Source of the DNA: Acidobacteriaceae bacterium
GTDB lineage: Bacteria; Acidobacteriota; Terriglobia; Bryobacterales; Bryobacteraceae
DNA: 64,000 nucleotides
Direction of reading: 5' to 3'
Assembly (NCBI GenBank): GCA_019240405.1
Contig: JAFAYL010000020.1
Coordinates: forward strand, 1-64,000
Position 1 is the first letter of the stretch, and each line of letters begins with the position of its first letter. A program made the position numbers and the translations under genes. A model generated the notes under the pieces. That model was not told the origin of the DNA, ran no database searches, and saw nothing but the letters and a program-made list of their open reading frames with translations. Below are positions 9,320 to 16,936 of this stretch, piece by piece.

Positions 9320-10483
9320 ATGGCTACGATGAAAGCCGAACCGGCTGCATTCGAATGTCTCAAGGATCTGAAGCAGATGCTCGCAAGCCCGGGTCCATGT
9401 CTGAGCGTTTATATGCCGCTGAGCGTTCTGCCTGCTAATCAGGCCGTTAAACAAAACGCGCTGCAATGGAAACAGTGCCTTCACACGCTTGAGGAAAAGG
9501 TACGGCAGAACGGCTCAGAAGCTCGCCGGCTGCTGGATTCTGTTGCGGATTGGCGCGCGATTTCGAGCGATCACAAAAAAGGAAACGCGATTGCAGTATT
9601 CCGCTCGCAGGAAACTTTTTGCGTAACATCGCTGAACGAGCCCGTGCAGTGTAAAGCTGTCATCGGGCCGCACTTTTTTGTGCGCCCGCTCTTGCCCGAA
9701 CTGACGAGAGACAAAACATTTTACATTTTGGCGCTGAGCCAGAAAGATGTGCGAATGTTGCGCTGTACATCGAGCGATTCTGAGGAGGTGCGGCTACCTC
9801 AACACGTGGCTACTAGCTTCGATGCGTTTATGAACACTGCGAAGCCGGATCATGTCCGCGACAATCGAGCCAGTCCCGGCCCTGGCGTCGGCTCCTCGAA
9901 AGGAGTGATGTTCACGACGAGCAGTGACCGAGAGGATAAAGATGAATATCTCGCGCATTTCTACCGGCAAATTGATCGTGGTGTTAACGAGATACTGCGA
10001 GGCAAGGGTGAACCCGTAGTTCCCGTCGGTGTTGAATATGAGCTGGCGCTCTATCGCACTGTCAACACTTATTCTCGGCTCGCCGAAGGCGTTCACGGGG
10101 CGCCAAATAGCCTGAAATCAGGTGAAATGCACGCCCGAGCTCTCGATGCCATGTTGCGGGAATACGAAAGGAAAGTAGACGAAGCGCTCGCGGAATACAA
10201 CCATCGAGTAGGCGGAGGCGCGTCGAACCGTCTCAAAGACATCGTTCCGGCGGCTCATGACGGCCGCGTGCTGACGTTGCTGGTTTCGGATTCGTTAGAA
10301 ACCACTGGCTCGTTCGATGAAGCGACTCACACCGTTAAAGGCCGGGAAAGCGGTAATTCGGAGGACGAGGATTTAGTGAATGACGCTGTTGTGCAAACGA
10401 TCTTGCACGCCGGGCAGGTTTTCGTTGTGCCAAACGGGAAGATGCCAAACGGCGCGCCGCTTTCGGCGACCTTTCGTTTCTGA
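9320..10483 (+). CDS. baeRF-type protein (bacterial archaeo-eukaryotic release-factor-like family)
   Basis: The product of about 387 residues matches the architecture I know for the baeRF families: an N-terminal strand LSVYMPL, a segment GNAIAVFRS, the core HFFVRPLLPEL followed by FYILALSQKDVRML, then GVEYELALYR and a C-terminal Rossmann/L7Ae-like part ending with a strand HAGQVFVVPNGKMP. These proteins are structurally related to eRF1 and Pelota and are suspected to act on ribosomes or in stress, but no bacterial function is settled. I chose ATG 9320 because the alternative GTG at 9296 sits inside an inverted repeat. The gene is 44 bases after tsaE and 24 bases before an aminotransferase gene. 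Confidence 0.7.
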   Translation: MATMKAEPAAFECLKDLKQMLASPGPCLSVYMPLSVLPANQAVKQNALQWKQCLHTLEEKVRQNGSEARRLLDSVADWRAISSDHKKGNAIAVFRSQETFCVTSLNEPVQCKAVIGPHFFVRPLLPELTRDKTFYILALSQKDVRMLRCTSSDSEEVRLPQHVATSFDAFMNTAKPDHVRDNRASPGPGVGSSKGVMFTTSSDREDKDEYLAHFYRQIDRGVNEILRGKGEPVVPVGVEYELALYRTVNTYSRLAEGVHGAPNSLKSGEMHARALDAMLREYERKVDEALAEYNHRVGGGASNRLKDIVPAAHDGRVLTLLVSDSLETTGSFDEATHTVKGRESGNSEDEDLVNDAVVQTILHAGQVFVVPNGKMPNGAPLSATFRF

Positions 10484-10507
10484 GCGCATCTCAAGTATAG
10501 TGGCGTA

Positions 10508-11680
10508 ATGGCTGCAATTTTGAATTCAGAGCAACAGGCTGATCTTCTGAAGCGTGGCTTTTCACGGCGCACATTTGCAAGAATTGCTACCGTCTTGTCG
10601 AGCGGCGCAGGGCTTCCCTTCTACAACGAACCCGCGCTTGCGCAACTATCAAAGCTGAGTAATATCCCCCCGGACGCCGTGAAGATTAATGCCAACGAGA
10701 ATCCGTTGGGTCCGTGCTCGGAAGCTGCGGATGCGATTTACAGCGCGGTGAAACAGGGCGGCCGGTACATGTTTGAACAGACTGACATTTTGGCAGAGAC
10801 GCTGGCAGGCACTTTAGGTGTGAAGCACAGCGCCAAGCCGGAAGCGAGCTACGTGCGCATCTTTGCCGGATCAAGCGCGCCATTGCATCAGTCGGTTATC
10901 GCATTCTGCTCAAAAGACCGGCCGTTCGTAAAAGGCGATCCCGGCTACGAGGCGGGCGAAAAAGCCGCGCAATATGCGGGCGCGAAAGCTGTTTGTGTTC
11001 CGCTCAAAAAGGGCTCTTACGATCACGATGTCAGGGCGATGCTCGCCGCCGCTCCGAATGCCGGGCTGTTTTATATCTGCAATCCCAACAACCCAACGGG
11101 AACCGTAACCAGCCGGGCGGATATTGAATATCTTGTCGCCAACAAGCCGCAAGGTTCCGTTGTGATGATTGATGAGGCATATATTCACTTTTCAAATACT
11201 GCGATCCCATGCACGGATCTTGTTGCGAGCGGCAAAGACATCATCGTTTTGCGCACGTTTTCAAAAATCTACGGACTAGCCGGATTGCGCGCCGGAGCGG
11301 CGATCGCGCGCCCGGATTTACTCGAGAAAATCACGCAGTGGAGCTGGAGCCCGATGCCCGTGGCCGGCATGATCAGTGCGACCGCGAGTTTGAGGGTGAA
11401 CACGCTGGTGCCGGAACGCCGGAAGATTAACTCCGATACACGCGACGATACACTTAACTGGCTCGCTTCGAAAAACGTCGAATTCATCCCTTCTGAGACA
11501 AACTGCTTCATGATCAACGTGAAGCGTCCCGGGCAGGACTTCTTCAAAGACATGGCCCAACAGAAGGTCTACATCGGGCGAAGCTGGCCGGTCTGGCCGG
11601 ACTGGGTGCGCGTTACGGTCGGCACGAAAGACGAGATGATGAAGTTCCGGGAAGCGTTTACGAAGTGTTATAACGCTTAG
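10508..11680 (+). CDS. Histidinol-phosphate aminotransferase-like PLP enzyme with Tat-type leader
   Basis: This is a 390-residue fold-type I aminotransferase. PLP-site motifs include NPNNPTG near 195, DEAYIHF near 222 and the Schiff-base Lys of TFSKIYG near residue 253; the substrate-binding KINANENPLGP near 60 is typical of HisC-like enzymes. Unusually, about 45 extra residues precede the catalytic domain, and they contain SRRTFARIA followed by a weakly hydrophobic stretch and an AQL cleavage-like site, which is a plausible twin-arginine export signal. Exported HisC-like enzymes with Tat leaders are seen in several environmental phyla. The true substrate is unknown and it may not act in histidine synthesis. 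No other his genes are nearby. Confidence 0.85.
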   Translation: MAAILNSEQQADLLKRGFSRRTFARIATVLSSGAGLPFYNEPALAQLSKLSNIPPDAVKINANENPLGPCSEAADAIYSAVKQGGRYMFEQTDILAETLAGTLGVKHSAKPEASYVRIFAGSSAPLHQSVIAFCSKDRPFVKGDPGYEAGEKAAQYAGAKAVCVPLKKGSYDHDVRAMLAAAPNAGLFYICNPNNPTGTVTSRADIEYLVANKPQGSVVMIDEAYIHFSNTAIPCTDLVASGKDIIVLRTFSKIYGLAGLRAGAAIARPDLLEKITQWSWSPMPVAGMISATASLRVNTLVPERRKINSDTRDDTLNWLASKNVEFIPSETNCFMINVKRPGQDFFKDMAQQKVYIGRSWPVWPDWVRVTVGTKDEMMKFREAFTKCYNA

Positions 11681-11717
11681 ACTCCATTTTCGAGCGCTCC
11701 ACCTGATTCCAGTCGAT

Positions 11718-13472
11718 CTAGACGACTTCACGGATCTTGTCCTCCACGATCGTCTTGACGATTTTCCAGCCTTCCTTTTGGCCTTTAAGCAGAGCCTCTC
11801 CAAACTTGACGGCCTGTTCTGTGTTGACTTGACCGGGCATAGGAGGCTCATTGGGATCGACTACGGCTTGAACGACTGCGGGTCCGCGATGGCTAAGCGC
11901 TTTTCGAAGAACGGGGCCGGCCTCTTCGGGCCGCTCGATTGTGAAACCTGCCGCTCCACAGTTCATCGCGAATCCCGCGAAATCGATCGGATGTAACTGC
12001 ACTCCAAACTGCGGGTTGCCCTCGAACACAATCTGTTCCCACTTGATCTGTCCGAGCACATTATTTTTGACCACGATTACCTTCACGTTCAGGTTGTATT
12101 TGACAAGAGTTGCGATTTCACCCATCAGCATTGTGAGCCCGCCGTCGCCGACAATGCAGACGACTTGCCGGTCAGGATAAGCGACCGCAGCACCGATGCT
12201 GTAAGGTAAACCGTTCGCCATTGTGGCCAACGATCCCGATAAGGAAAACTGCATATCATCCCGCATGTCGATGTAACGTGCGGCCCAAGTGGCGATGGTG
12301 CCGCTGTCCGCTGAGACAATCGCGTTGCGCTCCAAGAGCTTGTTTAATTCGTAAGTAACGACCTGCGGCTTCATGGGCATGTCGGTTCGCGTGCCACGCT
12401 CTTCCATGAGCTTGTTCCAGCTCTCCATGCGCTTCTGAGATTTCTTCAAAAATGAGTCATCTTTTTTTCGCTTCAGAAGCGGAAGCAAGGCTCGCAACAC
12501 CGCGCGGCAATCTCCGATCAAACCGACGTCGACAGGGTGCCTCAGTCCGATACGCGTGGGAGAGACATCGATTTGAATGGATTTCGCTTTGCCCGGCTTG
12601 GGATAGAACTCAATGTAAGGAAAGCTTGAGCCTGCGATGATCAGGGTGTCGCATTCCTCGAGTGCATCCTGCGAAGGTGCGGTGCCGAGAAGGCCGATGC
12701 CGCCCGTCGTGTAAGGGCTTTTGTCGGGCACGACCGCCTTTCCGAGAAGTGGCTTAACAATTGGCCCGGCAACTGTCTTCGCAAGCTCGATCACTTCCTC
12801 GCGCGCTTTCAGGCACCCGCGGCCAGCTAATATTGCGATCTTCGAACCTTTATTAATCAGGTCAGCCGCCGCCTGCAGAGCTTCCGGCGGGGGAACGGAG
12901 TGAGCGGCTGTATAGGTTTCGGAGCTGTGCTTGGGAATATTCGCCCGTGAACGCTCGTCCTGCGACGAGGTCCAATCCTGGATATCCTTCGGAATTGTGA
13001 TATGGGCAACCGTACGGTAGGCGAGAGCTGTTTTGATCGCTTCGTCCGTGACATTAATCACATGCGCCGGCCCCATGACGCGCTGGTTGTATGCCGCGAC
13101 GTCGATGAATAATTTATCGAGATCGACGTCCTGCTGGTAATGCGTGCCGATCAGATCGTGAAATGTGTGTCCCGTGATCGCAAGTACGGGCTGGCCATCG
13201 CACTTAGCGTCGTAGAGTCCATTGAGCAGATGAATACCTCCCGGACCTGAAGTCGCGAGACAGACACCCAGCCGGCCTGTGTATTTGGCGTAGCCGCAGG
13301 CGGCGAGAGCGGCGGCCTCCTCGTGCCGGACCTGGATGAATTTGATTTTCTCCTGGTTTGTGCGGAGGGCCTCGAATATTCCATTAACGCCATCGCCCGG
13401 AAAACCGAAGATTGTGTCGACTCCCCAGTCAATCAAGCGTCCAACCAATAAGTCACTTACTGTTTTCGCCAT
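11718..13472 (-). CDS. Thiamine-pyrophosphate-dependent enzyme, pyruvate oxidase/acetolactate synthase-like
   Basis: This is a TPP enzyme of the acetolactate synthase/pyruvate oxidase superfamily, about 584 residues, with the usual N-terminal pyrimidine-binding domain (catalytic Glu in VRHEEAAALA near 50, SGPGG near 75), a central DHS-like cofactor domain and a C-terminal PP-binding domain (GDGGLTMLMGEIATL followed by NN near 440-465). It most resembles PoxB-like proteins annotated as TPP-requiring enzymes and may convert pyruvate oxidatively or act as a 2-keto acid decarboxylase. I choose ATG 13472, preceded by AAGGGA about six bases upstream, over an upstream in-frame start at 13592. No small regulatory subunit of acetolactate synthase is adjacent. 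It diverges from the GH1-like gene. Confidence 0.88.
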   Translation of the reverse strand: MAKTVSDLLVGRLIDWGVDTIFGFPGDGVNGIFEALRTNQEKIKFIQVRHEEAAALAACGYAKYTGRLGVCLATSGPGGIHLLNGLYDAKCDGQPVLAITGHTFHDLIGTHYQQDVDLDKLFIDVAAYNQRVMGPAHVINVTDEAIKTALAYRTVAHITIPKDIQDWTSSQDERSRANIPKHSSETYTAAHSVPPPEALQAAADLINKGSKIAILAGRGCLKAREEVIELAKTVAGPIVKPLLGKAVVPDKSPYTTGGIGLLGTAPSQDALEECDTLIIAGSSFPYIEFYPKPGKAKSIQIDVSPTRIGLRHPVDVGLIGDCRAVLRALLPLLKRKKDDSFLKKSQKRMESWNKLMEERGTRTDMPMKPQVVTYELNKLLERNAIVSADSGTIATWAARYIDMRDDMQFSLSGSLATMANGLPYSIGAAVAYPDRQVVCIVGDGGLTMLMGEIATLVKYNLNVKVIVVKNNVLGQIKWEQIVFEGNPQFGVQLHPIDFAGFAMNCGAAGFTIERPEEAGPVLRKALSHRGPAVVQAVVDPNEPPMPGQVNTEQAVKFGEALLKGQKEGWKIVKTIVEDKIREVV

Positions 13473-13563
13473 GAGATTCCCTTTTTGAGAGTCAATCGGC
13501 GCCGAAAGCGTTTCTCGCTGTGACTTGAGATTCGCATCAATTACCCTTCCATAGGGGGCACCA

Positions 13564-14760
13564 ATGGCGCACTTCATGTTTGCAACCGGCATCGAAAATA
13601 GCTATCCCACGATTGAGTGGAAAGGGAAAACCATCCGCCAGGACGAGATGGAGAAGACGAAACATTACGACCGGTGGCGCGATGACTTCCGGCTGCTCGA
13701 CGAGCTGGGAATCCGATACCTCCGCTATGGGCCGCCCTACTTCGCAGCGCATACCGGAGCGGGCCAGTATGAGTGGGACTTCGCTGATGAAACCTTCCGA
13801 GCCCTCGAGGAGCAAGGGATCACTGTTATCGCCGATTTGTGCCATTTCGGCGTGCCGAACTGGATTGGCGATTTTCAAAATACTGATTGGCCGCACTTGT
13901 TTGCCGAATACGCGAAGGCGTTCGCAGAGCGCTTTCACTGGGTTCGGTTTTACACACCGATCAACGAAATCTTTATTGCCGCAACGTTTTCAGCCCAATT
14001 TGGATGGTGGAACGAGCGGCTGAAAAGTGATCGCGCCTTCGTCACCGCTCTGAAGAATCTTTGCCAAGCGAATGTCTTGGCGATGCACGCCATTCTCGAA
14101 GTGCGTTCCGATGCCATCTTCATTCAGAGCGAATCGACGCAATATTTTCACCCCGAACGGCCGGATTGCGAGAGCCACGCCCGGAGATTCAACGAGAAAC
14201 GCTTTCTATCACTCGATCTGACTTACGGCCATCACTTGAATGCAACCGTATATGAATACTTGCTTGACAACGGCATGACTCGCGACGAGTATCACTGGTT
14301 TCTTCAACACCATTTAAAGAACCGATGCGTGATGGGGAATGATTACTATGCCACAAACGAGAATCTTGTGCATGCGGATGGCAGCATCAGTTTATCGGGT
14401 GAAATTTTTGGGTATTACCCAATTACTCATCAATACTTCGCTCGGTATTGCCTGCCGGTGATGCACACTGAGACAAACTACGACGATCCAGACGCGGTTA
14501 ACTGGCTGTACAAGGAATGGGCGAATGTGCACCGCCTGAAACAGGACGGGGTTCCCATTATCGGTTTCACATGGTACAGTCTCCAGGATCAGGTCGACTG
14601 GGATACAGGATTACGCGAGGACAACGGGCGGGTAAGTCCGCTGGGACTGTGCGATCTGGACCGGAACATCCGATCAGTGGGATACGCTTACAAGAAGCTT
14701 ATTCATCAGTGGCACGACATCCTTCCGACCGAGAGCACTGTGCTGAGCATTTGCCCATAA
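13564..14760 (+). CDS. Glycoside hydrolase family 1-like protein
   Basis: This is a TIM-barrel glycosidase of 398 residues, shorter than the usual 440-480 of GH1 beta-glucosidases. The two catalytic carboxylates are recognisable: acid/base Glu135 in the TPINE segment (TLNEP in classic members) and nucleophile Glu303 in HTETN (TENG in classic members). Early residues LLDELGIRYLRYGPPYF and DLCHFGVPNW fit strands beta1-beta3. The motifs diverge from classic GH1, so substrate is uncertain; related proteins are often annotated as family 1 glycosylhydrolases or dTDP-4-dehydrorhamnose-reductase-linked hydrolases. There is no signal peptide, which suggests a cytoplasmic enzyme. The start ATG is 91 bases from the divergent TPP-enzyme start. 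Confidence 0.78.
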   Translation: MAHFMFATGIENSYPTIEWKGKTIRQDEMEKTKHYDRWRDDFRLLDELGIRYLRYGPPYFAAHTGAGQYEWDFADETFRALEEQGITVIADLCHFGVPNWIGDFQNTDWPHLFAEYAKAFAERFHWVRFYTPINEIFIAATFSAQFGWWNERLKSDRAFVTALKNLCQANVLAMHAILEVRSDAIFIQSESTQYFHPERPDCESHARRFNEKRFLSLDLTYGHHLNATVYEYLLDNGMTRDEYHWFLQHHLKNRCVMGNDYYATNENLVHADGSISLSGEIFGYYPITHQYFARYCLPVMHTETNYDDPDAVNWLYKEWANVHRLKQDGVPIIGFTWYSLQDQVDWDTGLREDNGRVSPLGLCDLDRNIRSVGYAYKKLIHQWHDILPTESTVLSICP

Positions 14761-14776
14761 CGAGGCGGATTGGAAC

Positions 14777-15355
14777 ATGCCGATAGGAATCTGTCTATCG
14801 CTTTTGACTGTTTTGGTGGTTATGGCTCGTTCACAAACCGGGAAGGAATCGAAGCATAAGACTCCTGAACAGGTGAAGTATCAGAGTGAGATGGAGCATT
14901 GGCGGGCCGCCCGGAACGAACTGAGAACGAGGGCGAGGGCGGCATTGGATGCCGAAAGGGCCAGAGAGAAAGCTGGCGATTGCCCGAATGCCGATACAAC
15001 GTTCGCGGCAGAGAAATGCTTGAATGCGGAGATCGATAAGACGCAAGGAAATTATGCAGCCTTCACTTCCGCGCTGCGAGAAATGCTCGGTCTCGCGCGT
15101 CCGCTCGGGCCAGGTGAGATGCCGATTTCCGGTCCAACAGGAATGCCTCTATCAGCGCCTGAACGTGTGGCAGAATTCGACAGAATTGAAAATGAGTGGA
15201 AGCGGTATCGAGATCTTTGCACAGCTGCGGCTTACGACGAATTCAAAGGGGGAACAGAAGCACCTGTTTTTGAACTCGAAGCTCAACAGCGTTTGGCGCG
15301 TTTACATCTCGAGGAACTATCGTTTATCTACGACAACGAGCTAGCGAACCATTAG
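14777..15355 (+). CDS. Exported LprI-like (DUF1311) protein
   Basis: The 192-residue product begins with a short signal peptide (residues 1-19, ending ARSQT) and then has a charged helical body. Residues about 67-105 carry a Cys pair with the spacing and context of the DUF1311/LprI lysozyme-inhibitor domain (DCPNAD ... KCLNAEI, then a four-helix style LREML). Members bind or inhibit lysozyme in some mycobacteria, but most are uncharacterised. It follows the GH1-like gene by 16 bases and probably shares its transcript. Its last bases overlap the convergent AhpD-like gene by four bases. Confidence 0.6.
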   Translation: MPIGICLSLLTVLVVMARSQTGKESKHKTPEQVKYQSEMEHWRAARNELRTRARAALDAERAREKAGDCPNADTTFAAEKCLNAEIDKTQGNYAAFTSALREMLGLARPLGPGEMPISGPTGMPLSAPERVAEFDRIENEWKRYRDLCTAAAYDEFKGGTEAPVFELEAQQRLARLHLEELSFIYDNELANH

Positions 15356-15768
15356 CAACCAGAAGACTTGAACTGCTCGTCAATTTCGACCTGATAGCCG
15401 GCAGCGAGGCTATTCGTCTCGTTAGCCATTCCGATGACGGCCATTAACTCCGCGAACATCTCATCCGTCATGCCTTTCTTCCGCGCCGATGCCGTATGAG
15501 AGGCGATGCAGTAGTGGCATTGATTCGCGGTACTCACTGCTACGTAGATCAACTCCTTCGTCAACGCATCCAATGCGCCCGGAGCCATGATCTCCTTTAT
15601 GCTGCCCCAAGTGCGCCGTAATGTGATCGGGTCTCGGGCGATCGTTTTCCAAAAGTTTGTCACCGAGTCTGTCTTGCGCGTCGCCATGATGTCGTCGTAG
15701 ACCTCGCGCACTTCCGGACTAGCGTCCTGATACTCGATCATTCCTACCGTAGCAACGCTTTCTTGCAA
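15352..15768 (-). CDS. Carboxymuconolactone decarboxylase/AhpD-like protein
   Basis: The 138-residue all-helical protein has the AhpD-fold redox motif C84-H-Y-C87 followed by His91 (CHYCIASH), within AVSTANQCHYC. Such proteins act as thiol-dependent peroxidase partners or as decarboxylases; the CxxC plus His arrangement favours a redox function. It lies 37 bases downstream of the membrane ferritin gene on the same strand, so an oxidative-stress or iron-linked operon is likely. It carries no signal peptide. Confidence 0.88.
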   Translation of the reverse strand: MQESVATVGMIEYQDASPEVREVYDDIMATRKTDSVTNFWKTIARDPITLRRTWGSIKEIMAPGALDALTKELIYVAVSTANQCHYCIASHTASARKKGMTDEMFAELMAVIGMANETNSLAAGYQVEIDEQFKSSGC

Positions 15769-15805
15769 ATGATAACCTCCTTGGCCGTCACAAGCCGGGC
15801 CCTTC

Positions 15806-16765
15806 CTATGATTTCCCGATCAATAATCCAGCCGCGAACACGAGGACGCCTCCCAACACAACTTGAAGCGCGGCGCGGATAAACGGAGTTTCCATGTAGT
15901 GTTCACGAACCCAACTGATAATGCCAAGCTCAACCGCCACGACGATCACCGCAATAGTGGTGGCCACGCGGAAATCGGCAATAAGATACGGAAGCGTGTG
16001 GCCGATTCCACCTGCGGTAGTCATCACGCCGGTAACAGCGCCGCGAATCATCGGCCGCCCGCGCCCGGTGAGCGAACCGTCATCAGAAAGCGCTTCTGCG
16101 AACCCCATAGAAATCCCTGCCCCGACGGATGCGGCGAGCCCCACCAGGAATGCATCTCTGCTGTTGTGAGTTGCAAATGCGGCTGCAAACAGTGGCGCAA
16201 GCGTCGACACGGAACCATCCATCAAACCTGCTAAACCAGGTTGAATGAATTGAAGGACGATGGTCCGCCGGTATGCCTCTTCCTCTTGCTTCCGGATCTG
16301 TGGCGTGAGTTCCTGCTTTTCAAAAGTTTCTGCTGTCGCAGAATGTTTCACTTCGGCCTCGGCCAGATCGCCAAGCAGCTTTCGCGTGGATGCATCGGTG
16401 ACCTTTTCCATAGCGAGCGCGTAGAAACGCCGCGTTTCCGATTCCATCGATTCGACTGATTTGCGCACGGCTTTAGGTCCCACCGGTTCGACGAGCCAGA
16501 CCGGCGTTCGCGAGACAAACCCTTTCACGTCCTGGCGCCGGATGAAGGGGATGTGATCGCCGAAACGGCTGCGATACATATCGAGGAGCCTTGCACGGTG
16601 CTCAGACTCCTCGGCTTGCATTTCGTCCATCATTCGAGCGGTCGCAGGATAGTGTTCGCGCAGGCCTTCGGCGAATTCTCCATAGATGCGGCCGTCCTCT
16701 TCTTCAAGCGAGACAGCCAAGGCGAGGATCTCGCGCTCTGACAAGTCTTTGAAATTTTTCGCCAT
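15806..16765 (-). CDS. mbfA: Membrane-bound ferritin-like / VIT1-CCC1 family protein (MbfA-like)
   Basis: The 319-residue protein fuses an N-terminal ferritin-like di-iron domain (about residues 1-165) to a C-terminal CCC1/VIT1 membrane domain of about five helices (170-318). Iron-ligand candidates are the Glu cluster at 21-23, Glu52/Glu53 with His56 in AEESEH, and the second half-site ESETRRFY and EAEVKHS. MbfA proteins in alphaproteobacteria export iron and protect against peroxide; that role is inferred here. In several bacteria mbfA is Irr/Fur regulated, but I do not see a convincing operator. It is likely co-transcribed with the AhpD-like gene. Confidence 0.9.
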   Translation of the reverse strand: MAKNFKDLSEREILALAVSLEEEDGRIYGEFAEGLREHYPATARMMDEMQAEESEHRARLLDMYRSRFGDHIPFIRRQDVKGFVSRTPVWLVEPVGPKAVRKSVESMESETRRFYALAMEKVTDASTRKLLGDLAEAEVKHSATAETFEKQELTPQIRKQEEEAYRRTIVLQFIQPGLAGLMDGSVSTLAPLFAAAFATHNSRDAFLVGLAASVGAGISMGFAEALSDDGSLTGRGRPMIRGAVTGVMTTAGGIGHTLPYLIADFRVATTIAVIVVAVELGIISWVREHYMETPFIRAALQVVLGGVLVFAAGLLIGKS

Positions 16766-16936
16766 TTCCAGCCTCTAGCGGGATGAGGCAGCGTAGTGCC
16801 ACATGCAGACATCTTAGCGACCTTCAGTATTGATTTTTATGAGCTTGGGAGGATTTCGAGGACCTCACATCCGCATGAAAGAGAATAGAAGTAGAACTCC
16901 ATCCGATAGGTCTGCCGCTCTTGTTCGCAGCTCAAC

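Noticed and set aside
16830-16936. Short ORF upstream of uvrA
   Set aside because: Low-complexity reading in the 5' region and antisense to nothing conserved; uvrA start at 16937 fits family N-termini.
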